Shown here: in pieces, positions 58,724 to 64,000 of the stretch
How the letters are laid out: each line of letters opens with the position of its first letter
How positions within the stretch are numbered: position 1 is the first letter of the stretch
Assembly (NCBI RefSeq): GCF_003385185.1
Contig: NZ_PQHZ01000026.1
Coordinates: 23,913 to 87,912 of the forward strand
Length of the DNA stretch: 64,000 nt
Reading direction: 5' to 3'
Source: Amycolatopsis palatopharyngis
Lineage (GTDB): Bacteria; Actinomycetota; Actinomycetes; Mycobacteriales; Pseudonocardiaceae
Notes under the pieces: generated by a model
Seen by the model: the letters and a program-made list of their open reading frames with translations, nothing else
Told to the model about the DNA's origin: nothing
The model's database searches: none
Made by a program: the position numbers and the translations under genes

Positions 58724-59200
58724 GCGGACGTCGCGCCGGGGGCGGTCTGATCTGGGCCACACATAGGGCAGATCGTCCGGCACGTCGGGAAACCAGCGCC
58801 GGTAGTGGCCGGGGTCCTTGCGAACGAGCGCCGACTGGTGGCTGCGATGGAACTCGGGATCGCCGACGCACGGCGGGAGTTCACCCGCTCCCGCCAGTTC
58901 GGCGAAGCCGCGTACCGTATCGCGGCCCACCGAGGTCGCGAGATCCGTACGCAGGCTGGTGGCGCAACTGTCCGCCCTGCCCGCGGCTGTCCAGTGCTCG
59001 CAGATGTCCAGGCCGTACCGCGTCAGCGACTCCTCGTATCCCGCCCACATGGCCGCGGCGGGGTGGTGCCGCCAGCCGTGTCCGGGCACCGTCAGCGCCC
59101 GAAGCAGCTGCAGTGTCTCGACCCGTTGCTTGCCCAGCCGCCGCGGGTCGAGGATGCGGGCCGTCTCGGCGAAGTCGGGGACCGGAAGGAACGTCTGCAT
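58709..59200 (-). CDS. pyrimidine dimer DNA glycosylase-like (Pyr_excise) protein
   Basis: A 163-residue protein with LDPRRLGKQRVETLQLLRAL near the N-terminus, GWRHHPAAAMWAGYEESLTRYG in the middle and FHRSHQSALVRKDPGHYRRWFP at the C-terminus. This is the actinobacterial family related to T4 endonuclease V. Its repair activity in bacteria is not generally proven. Its 3' end overlaps the convergent STAS gene by 15 bp, so antisense interference is possible. Confidence 0.82.
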   Translation of the reverse strand: MQTFLPVPDFAETARILDPRRLGKQRVETLQLLRALTVPGHGWRHHPAAAMWAGYEESLTRYGLDICEHWTAAGRADSCATSLRTDLATSVGRDTVRGFAELAGAGELPPCVGDPEFHRSHQSALVRKDPGHYRRWFPDVPDDLPYVWPRSDRPRRDVRSARE

Positions 59201-59250
59201 CGGCGGACTCTTTCTGGGCGGCGCGGCCTCCTCGGGCGTACCGGCCCCGT

Positions 59251-59409
59251 TCAGGCACGTCCCCGTTCGCCCTGTGACTCGTCCCTGTCGTTTTCGGTCT
59301 CTTCGTTGTCGCGCCTCGCGGCTTCGGCCTCGGCGCGCTCACCCGCCTGCCTGCTGCCCTCAGCGGGCTCCGAAGGATGCGCACCCCGGACCCGGTCCTG
59401 CTCCGTCAT
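59251..59409 (-). CDS. 52-residue highly charged small protein
   Basis: A short frame, ATG 59409 to TGA 59251-59253, encoding MTEQDRVRGAHPSEPAEGSR and then an acidic/basic helical stretch. AGGGAG lies five bases before the ATG. Its start overlaps the stop of the alpha/beta hydrolase gene (ATGA), so it is translationally coupled to it. Small disordered proteins like this are common in actinobacterial stress operons. Function is unknown. Confidence 0.6.
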   Translation of the reverse strand: MTEQDRVRGAHPSEPAEGSRQAGERAEAEAARRDNEETENDRDESQGERGRA

Positions 59410-60326
59410 GTCGTCTCCCTGCGTTGGTTACCCGTGATTCCTGGTGTCGGGTGCCCATCGCCGCGGCGGGTAATCACACAACCCGACTTTGCAGTTCCAG
59501 GCCCCGACTTTGCAGTTCCAGGGCCCGAGTTGGCAGTTCCGGGCCCCGAGTTGGCAGTTCCGGCAGCCCATTCGGCGAGCCGCGGCTCGAGCTGGGTGTA
59601 GAGGTCGGGGTCGAGGCCCATCCCGGTATGACCGCTGCCGACCTCGACGCGCTCGGCATACGGGTCGAGACACAACTGCCATGGCACGATCGCGTCGGAC
59701 TGGGAGTACACCGTCACGGCGGGCACCTGCGGGGGAAGTGGCGCGGTCAGTGCCTGTGAGCTGGCGCGGAAGCAGGCGCCGGAGAGGCAGTCGTCGGTCA
59801 GCAGACCGGGCACTCCCAGCGTCGACAGTCGCGCGAGTTTCTTGGCCGCACGGACGGCTCGCGGATGGGCACCGAGGGGATCGAGCACCGGGGACGCCAG
59901 CATGACCAGTCCCCGCGTGAGGTCGGGCCTGCGGCGGGCGACCAGCCGCGCCAGCCAGCCGCCCCGGCTCTGGCCGAGGAGGATGACCCTTCGTTGCGTG
60001 GTCTCGGCATGTTTCTCGAGTCTGCGTTCGATTCGGTCCACGAGCTCGGTGGTGCAGCCCAGGTTCAGTCCGATGCGTGCACCCGAGGGCCGATACCCGC
60101 GGGCACGTAGCCACCTGCGCGTCAGCTCGAGGCTGCGATCGCCGCACCCGAATCCCGGGACAAGCAGCACACCCTGGCCTGCCCCCTGATTTGGATTCGT
60201 CCCGCGCCAGGTGGGATGGCGCAGCAACTGCGGGATCATCACGAGCATCGTGAACAGAACCTGCTCTCGGGCCGCCGCTCGCAGATCGCGGGCCGCGTAT
60301 GCCACGGTTTCCTGCGGTCTCCACAT
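59406..60326 (-). CDS. alpha/beta hydrolase with repeat-encoded C-terminal tail
   Basis: A 306-residue alpha/beta-fold protein: LLVPGFGCGDRSL (oxyanion region), nucleophile elbow LGQSRGGWLA (Ser), acidic DAIVPW and a histidine in GSGHTGMG. After AEWAAG the frame runs through four 21-bp repeat units at 59482-59562, giving a GTANSGP/GTAKSGP tail. It ends at a stop overlapping the next start. ATG 60326 follows GGAGG at seven bases. Lipase- or esterase-like activity is likely; no lipid signature beyond the fold was seen. Confidence 0.82.
   Translation of the reverse strand: MWRPQETVAYAARDLRAAAREQVLFTMLVMIPQLLRHPTWRGTNPNQGAGQGVLLVPGFGCGDRSLELTRRWLRARGYRPSGARIGLNLGCTTELVDRIERRLEKHAETTQRRVILLGQSRGGWLARLVARRRPDLTRGLVMLASPVLDPLGAHPRAVRAAKKLARLSTLGVPGLLTDDCLSGACFRASSQALTAPLPPQVPAVTVYSQSDAIVPWQLCLDPYAERVEVGSGHTGMGLDPDLYTQLEPRLAEWAAGTANSGPGTANSGPGTAKSGPGTAKSGCVITRRGDGHPTPGITGNQRRETT
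59482..59562 (-). repeat. 21-bp repeat array (four units) inside the hydrolase 3' end
   Basis: Four units in reverse orientation relative to the other two arrays: two of the AACTGCAAAGTC type followed by two of the AACTGCCAACTC type (listed left to right). They are read in frame as the hydrolase tail. Together with the array at 60418-60521 they flank the hydrolase gene as an inverted pair. Confidence 0.9.
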
Positions 60327-60417
60327 CTGCGAGCCTCCGATCTTCCGGCGTCCCTGTGCAGCGACTACCCAGGAGAACGGCGTCGACACCTGAACCTCTA
60401 CCGCTCGCGGGCCCGCC

Positions 60418-60521
60418 GGAACTGCCAACTCGGGCGCCGGAACTGCCAACTCGGGCGCCGAAACTGCAAAGTCGGACCCGGAAACTGCAAAGTCGGGCCC
60501 TGGAACTGCAAAGTCGGGGCG
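60418..60521 (+). repeat. 21-bp repeat array (five units) upstream of the hydrolase
   Basis: Two AACTGCCAACTC-type units followed by three AACTGCAAAGTC-type units, with short GC linkers. The array lies between the hydrolase start (60326) and the stop of the DUF6098 gene (60539), in inverted orientation to the copy at 59482. Confidence 0.9.
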
Positions 60522-60538
60522 TGGATCTGGTGGGCTGG

Positions 60539-60964
60539 TTAGTGCGTGGACTCGCCTACTTTGAGGCGGGCGTGGTAGCGCTGCCTCGCTTCGAGGATGA
60601 CCGGCGAACTCAGCCAGGCGACGGGGCGCACGTCGACGAGCAGTGGTTCGTTGTCCGGCCCGACATCGACGGAACTTCCGGAAAGTATCCAGGGGTAGGC
60701 GCCCTCGCGGAGTTCACGCAGGTACTGGCAGACCCGCCGGGCCAGCCAGTCCTCGAGTGGAAGTGTCCACCAGCCGGGCGCCGGCAGCGGATTCACCGCG
60801 ATGCCGGGCATCAGCAGGCCACTCTCGTGGTCCGTGCTGGGGTGCAGCGCGTCGGCCTCCGGGCCCGGCGAGTAACGCAGGTACGGGGCCAGGCCGGCCG
60901 CGACGAGTTCGGTCAGCTCGCCGAGTCGCCGTACCGTGAACATGTCCGAACTGGTCGCTTCCAC
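60539..60964 (-). CDS. DUF6098 family protein
   Basis: A protein of 134-141 residues (MFTVRRLGELTELVAAGLAP, RYSPGPEADALHPSTDHESG, LPAPGWWTLPLEDWLARRVCQYL, GPDNEPLLVDVRPVAWLS). I recognise it as the DUF6098 family of actinobacteria. GTG 60964 has GGGG upstream; ATG 60943 matches the family N-terminus better, so either may be used. No catalytic motif is evident. Confidence 0.75.
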   Translation of the reverse strand: MEATSSDMFTVRRLGELTELVAAGLAPYLRYSPGPEADALHPSTDHESGLLMPGIAVNPLPAPGWWTLPLEDWLARRVCQYLRELREGAYPWILSGSSVDVGPDNEPLLVDVRPVAWLSSPVILEARQRYHARLKVGESTH

Positions 60965-61125
60965 TCGATTGCCCCAATCATCCGAGGTGCACGGCAGAGA
61001 CTTCCCCGCCCTCGCGCCCTTAACCCACGGACTCCGGTCCGGAGATACGGCAGGAAGCTCGCGGTCCCAGGGTTGACGGCACACCCGAACGGGAACCCGG
61101 TCGAAACGACTGGAGGAGGTGCGCG

Positions 61126-61551
61126 ATGACGACCACCGGGCGGAAGACGTGGGGTGTGGCGTTCGGCGTGCTGGCCGGGTGCGGCCTGGTCGCCGTCGGC
61201 CTCGGGACCAGCGTGTTGTGGCTGGTGTGGCTCGGCGTCGCGCTCGCACTGGTTGCGCTGTGTGCTTGGCCGTTGCTCGGGATGGGCAGAGATCGAAACG
61301 ATCCGGGCCCGGATTCCACTCTCGAAGGAGCTGACCGCTCGCCCCGCGCCACCGGTGGCGACGTGGAGCCGGAGGACGCCGATCAGCACAGTACGACCGG
61401 GCCCTCGCGCAACGACACCTTCGTCGGCCGGGTCGCGGGTTCCGACACCGGGTCCGAGGAGACCGGGGGAGCCGAACGGCGGTCGTGGGAGGGCGAAGAA
61501 CGCGGACGCGGCGAAGGCCTCGATCGGCCACCCGGTGGACACTCTCGATAA
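61126..61551 (+). CDS. small membrane protein with disordered acidic tail
   Basis: A 141-residue protein with two adjacent hydrophobic helices (WGVAFGVLAGCGLVAVGLG and LWLVWLGVALALVALCAWPLL) and a long charged, probably disordered C-terminus. ATG 61126 follows GGAGGAGGTGCGCG, a very strong ribosome site. No family is recognised. Confidence 0.7.
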   Translation: MTTTGRKTWGVAFGVLAGCGLVAVGLGTSVLWLVWLGVALALVALCAWPLLGMGRDRNDPGPDSTLEGADRSPRATGGDVEPEDADQHSTTGPSRNDTFVGRVAGSDTGSEETGGAERRSWEGEERGRGEGLDRPPGGHSR

Positions 61552-61605
61552 CCGATCGGTCACCCGTTCGGGACGGGTTCCATCTTTCGAGTCGGGCGAG
61601 CTAAC

Positions 61606-62025
61606 GTGGACGTCGTGTCGAGCTTGACCGATATCTGGGTAGAGTCCGCAGCGCGCAGAACCCTGGCCCGTCTGAACGAGCAGATCGGCTCCGCCGGGCT
61701 TACTGCCGTTGCGGCGACACCGTGGCTTGCCGCCGCCGTAGACCAGCATTCGGCCGCGGTGCGCGACATCATCGAATTCGGTGTCGAGGGCTCAGCGGCG
61801 ATGGCCGGGGTGGTACTCCTCGCCGGCTATGCCCGCGGTCTGCTGGACCGCGCACGGGAGACCGGCTGGACGGTGCCCGTGCCGGTGGAGGGCAAGCCGT
61901 GGGCACACACGGACTGGATGACCACCAGGTTGCTCGGGGTGTGCGCCCTGGCGAGAACGATCGACGAACCACAGCCGCGGCTCGACGACATCGACCCCAC
62001 CGAACCCGCCTTCGGGAACGGCTGA
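61606..62025 (+). CDS. DUF6401 family protein
   Basis: A 139-residue protein: SARRTLARLNEQIGSAGLTAVAATPWLAAAVDQHSAAVRDIIEFG is the family core as I recall it from actinomycete genomes, where members are called natural-product-related DUF6401. A second helical half (WAHTDWMTTRLLGVCALAR) follows. GTG 61606 or GTG 61615 could start it. No biosynthetic cluster is present here, so that label should not be over-read. Confidence 0.72.
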   Translation: MDVVSSLTDIWVESAARRTLARLNEQIGSAGLTAVAATPWLAAAVDQHSAAVRDIIEFGVEGSAAMAGVVLLAGYARGLLDRARETGWTVPVPVEGKPWAHTDWMTTRLLGVCALARTIDEPQPRLDDIDPTEPAFGNG

Positions 62026-62054
62026 GGCGGCCGGCTACGGCCGACCGCCTCAGC
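62021..62054. terminator. hairpin between convergent genes
   Basis: GCTGAGGCGG (62021-62030) pairs perfectly with CCGCCTCAGC (62045-62054). It includes the stop codon of the DUF6401 gene and faces the leftward gene ending at 62078, so it can act in both directions. Confidence 0.7.
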
Positions 62055-62077
62055 GCTGCTCCTGACTGGTTCCTCGT

Positions 62078-62911
62078 TCAGCTGTAGCCGCCGGTAGCCG
62101 GCGGCATCTGGCCACCCTGCGCGGTCTCGCTCGGCCGCGCGGCGTGGGCTGGCTGCATCTTCTCCGTTGGCTGCTCGGCGCGGGTGGCGTCCTCACGGCC
62201 GCGCTTGTACGCCTCAGCGTGCCCCTTGAGAGCGGGAGCCTCGTTCTCGGCCTTGCCGAGCCAGCGCTCCCAGCGCTGCTGCATCGGCCGGATCAGGCCA
62301 CCGCCCGCGCCGACGACGAGCACACCACCGATGGTGGCGAGCACCGTGATCAGCACCGGAGTGGTAACCGTGGTGGCGACACCGATCTGGTTCAGCGCGG
62401 CGATGATGCCCAGACCCCAGATGAACACCGAGGCGATAGTGGCCAGTACGCCGCCGTAGGACAGACCGCCGAGCGCGCCGCTGACCATGTCCTTGACCGC
62501 CCTGGCGATCGCGCCGGCGACGACCACGATGATGATCGCCACCGCGGCCTGCGGCAGCCAGGCCACGATCGCGGTGAGCAGGTTACTCACCGGGTTCGGT
62601 CCCCACACGCCGAAAGCGAGCTGCAGGGTGATCAGCAGGACCGCGTAGTACACCAGTTTCGCGATGATGTCGGATGCGTCGAACTTACTCTTGGCGAGCA
62701 TCTTCTTGATGCCACCACGTTCCACGACGCGGTCGAACCCAACTCGTTCCAGCACCTTGTCGATGACCTTGGCCAGTGCCTTCGCGATGATCCAGCCGAT
62801 CACCAGGATGACCAGGAACGCCACGAACTTGGGCACGAAGCTGGCTACGGCGCTCCACGCGTCGGACAGTCCCTGCCCGAAGTCGACCTGCGCCAGGTTG
62901 TAGGAAGCCAC
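62078..62911 (-). CDS. mechanosensitive ion channel-like (TM-helix repeat) protein
   Basis: A 277-residue membrane protein. VPKFVAFLVILVIGWIIAKALAKVIDKVLERVG is the conserved TM-helix repeat found in CmpX/MscS-like proteins. Further helices lie at IIAKLVYYAVLLITLQLAF, AWLPQAAVAIIIVVVAGAIARAV and VLATIGGVLVVGAGGGLI, followed by a hydrophilic C-terminal tail. GTG 62911 follows GGGAG; the longer frame is not supported. The true MscS beta domain is short or missing, so osmotic gating is only inferred. Confidence 0.87.
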   Translation of the reverse strand: MASYNLAQVDFGQGLSDAWSAVASFVPKFVAFLVILVIGWIIAKALAKVIDKVLERVGFDRVVERGGIKKMLAKSKFDASDIIAKLVYYAVLLITLQLAFGVWGPNPVSNLLTAIVAWLPQAAVAIIIVVVAGAIARAVKDMVSGALGGLSYGGVLATIASVFIWGLGIIAALNQIGVATTVTTPVLITVLATIGGVLVVGAGGGLIRPMQQRWERWLGKAENEAPALKGHAEAYKRGREDATRAEQPTEKMQPAHAARPSETAQGGQMPPATGGYS

Positions 62912-63161
62912 GACTTTTTCTCCCTTCCCTTCAGGAGCACGCACCGCCCCACTCGAAGCGGCGTCGTGCACGGATACCCAGGGGTAGGCAGCCCACACAT
63001 CAGGGCGTAACACTCCGGCGGGAAGCGGCGGTACCTCCGACGGAAGCGCTCACCCCATCCCCACTGCTCTATTCGCTCGTTCGGGCGATGCCTTGGGGAG
63101 TTTGACGAGGTCGTGAGGGGAAACTCGGAAGATCACCGGGCGTGCGGGATGGGAGTACGCG

Positions 63162-63536
63162 ATGGAGGCACATCTGACCCACAAGGGTGAGGAGCGCGAG
63201 AGCCCTGGGCGCCCCGCGGCCCGGCCCTCGCCCCGGGCGTCGCGGCGGCCACGAGGCGGCCCCGCAGCAGCGCATCACCGCGTCACCGCTGTCCGTCCCT
63301 GCAGGCTGGTGTTCGGCAAGGGAAGATCAGTCAGGGTCCTCACCTCCTATCCGGTTCGCCGCGGACTGGGGCTGTACAGCCTGGCGACAGCGGTGCGGTT
63401 CCGCTGCACCGCTTGCTGGCACCAGTGCGAAGCGACATTGATCGCCGTCTGGGCTTGCGACGGAAGGCCCGTGTGCCCCTCTTGTTACGGGCAGCTGGGC
63501 AGGGAAGAACCGGGAGTGGCAGAGGCGGCCGGATGA
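63162..63536 (+). CDS. hypothetical protein with C-terminal zinc-knuckle-like cysteines
   Basis: A 124-residue frame from ATG 63162 behind GGGAG. The first 50 residues are Arg/Pro/Ala-rich low complexity. The last 50 look real: GLGLYSLATAVRFRCTACWHQC, then GRPVCPSCYGQL, two CxxC pairs typical of a small zinc ribbon. The true start may lie further downstream. It is the last gene before the rRNA leader. Family is unknown. Confidence 0.5.
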   Translation: MEAHLTHKGEERESPGRPAARPSPRASRRPRGGPAAAHHRVTAVRPCRLVFGKGRSVRVLTSYPVRRGLGLYSLATAVRFRCTACWHQCEATLIAVWACDGRPVCPSCYGQLGREEPGVAEAAG

Positions 63537-63779
63537 GTGGACGTGGCCGATCCAGGTCTTCCGCCGGTCCGTCGAGCGCCGGACTGAAGGCCGATCCGGC
63601 GGACTCGACGGTCTCGCAGCGCCATTTTCGCTGGTCAGTGCGTATATCGATCACAAAGTGACCCCCCTGTTTTCGCCGGTTCAGTGGGTGTGTAATCTTC
63701 TTCTTGTCGCCAGGGAGACCGGGTCGGCGGAGCGGGAAAGAGAGCTTCGACGGGACGGGTTACCAGGCGGGGGATCACG

Positions 63780-64000
63780 AACCAAGCTCCCACGGTGTGG
63801 TAGAGTGGATGTTCCTGATCGGGGCCGCTAGGTCACCCCGGAAGAATCGAAAGATTTGACTAGGGTAGGCTGCTGCCTCGGGATAATAACAAGCTTTTCG
63901 CGTAGTGGTGTGTTGCTTGAGAACTCAACAGTGTGCTAGTGAACTAAGCCAGTAGAGCTTATGTATGAGAATACCCTTTGTGGGTTTCTTTGAGTGATTG
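63780..64000 (+). promoter_or_regulatory. rRNA operon promoter and leader region (16S gene beyond the edge)
   Basis: The stretch has a -10-like TAGAGT at 63801-63806, TTGACT at 63856-63861 and GATAAT at 63882-63887. It also carries the actinobacterial pre-rRNA leader box TTGAGAACTCAA at 63917-63928, inside TTGCTTGAGAACTCAACAGT. The AT-rich tail after 63950 is typical of the antitermination/processing leader just before 16S rRNA. No mature rRNA sequence lies in the window. Exact start sites are not determinable by eye. Confidence 0.75.

Noticed and set aside
60299..61129. 276-codon plus-strand frame spanning a repeat array
   Set aside because: It reads through the 21-bp repeats and antisense to the DUF6098 gene; there is no ribosome site and no domain.
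61606..62025. Sign of a natural-product cluster from the DUF6401 label
   Set aside because: No synthase, tailoring enzyme or transporter typical of a biosynthetic cluster lies nearby; the family name alone is not evidence.

Overview
The window is high-GC actinomycete chromosome, most likely Pseudonocardiaceae (Amycolatopsis/Saccharomonospora/Prauserella-like). The evidence is the very high GC, many GTG starts, a close CmtR homologue, a mycobacterial-type DinB2, actinobacterial families (DUF5753 XRE regulators, DUF6879, DUF6401, DUF2867, DUF4383) and an rRNA leader with the actinobacterial TTGAGAACTCAA box at the right edge. The assignment is by recognition, not by search.

Layout. (1) 1-20.4 kb: acyl-CoA and lipid catabolism. 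An acyl-CoA dehydrogenase end, a biotin-dependent carboxylase pair, a second acyl-CoA dehydrogenase and an HSDL2-like SDR run rightward. They are followed by TetR regulators, a cytosine deaminase, two SDRs, a MocR-type regulator and a secreted PKD-containing zinc carboxypeptidase. A leftward four-gene operon (an APH-like kinase plus three acyl-CoA dehydrogenases with ATGA overlaps) sits behind a perfect 16-bp palindrome, and a MaoC-FabG pair follows. Three copies of a TAAGCG-N2-CGCTTA operator (7222, 7962, 20401) appear to tie several of these genes into one TetR regulon.
(2) 20.4-34.1 kb: housekeeping and stress genes. They include a J-domain/membrane/NERD-like fusion, RecQ, CmtR, an ANTAR protein, an AlkB-like dioxygenase with an SOS-like box, several small proteins, a YihY protein, a four-helix copper-binding Cys-rich protein and a zinc glucose dehydrogenase.
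(3) 34.1-39.4 kb: a visibly less GC-rich, compact, same-strand cassette that looks acquired. It holds a small protein, a DUF6879 protein (apparently starting at CTG), an XRE/DUF5753 regulator, a radical SAM gene broken by a one-base frameshift, a DnaQ-like exonuclease, a thymidylate-kinase-like P-loop kinase, a small unknown protein and a degenerate RsbW-like GHKL ATPase. Related CGAG-containing motifs precede both the regulator operon and the radical SAM operon. This is the best candidate for an undescribed system.
(4) 39.4-57 kb: an enolase-superfamily enzyme, a pyruvate-oxidase-like ThDP enzyme divergent from a giant FAD/Fe-S oxidoreductase, membrane proteins, manganese catalase, fumarylacetoacetase with a MarR regulator, DinB2 with a non-aromatic steric-gate residue, a cysteine-desulfurase-like enzyme and a site-2 protease.
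(5) 57-64 kb: PfkB kinase, STAS antagonist, pyrimidine-dimer glycosylase-like protein, an alpha/beta hydrolase whose C-terminus is built from a 21-bp repeat, a mechanosensitive-channel-like protein and the leader of an rRNA operon running off the right edge.

Two dispersed repeat families are present: a palindrome GCACTTTCCCGGGAAAGTGC (four copies) and 21-bp AACTGCCAACTC/AACTGCAAAGTC arrays (three loci). No CRISPR array, transposase, phage structural gene or tRNA was recognised.
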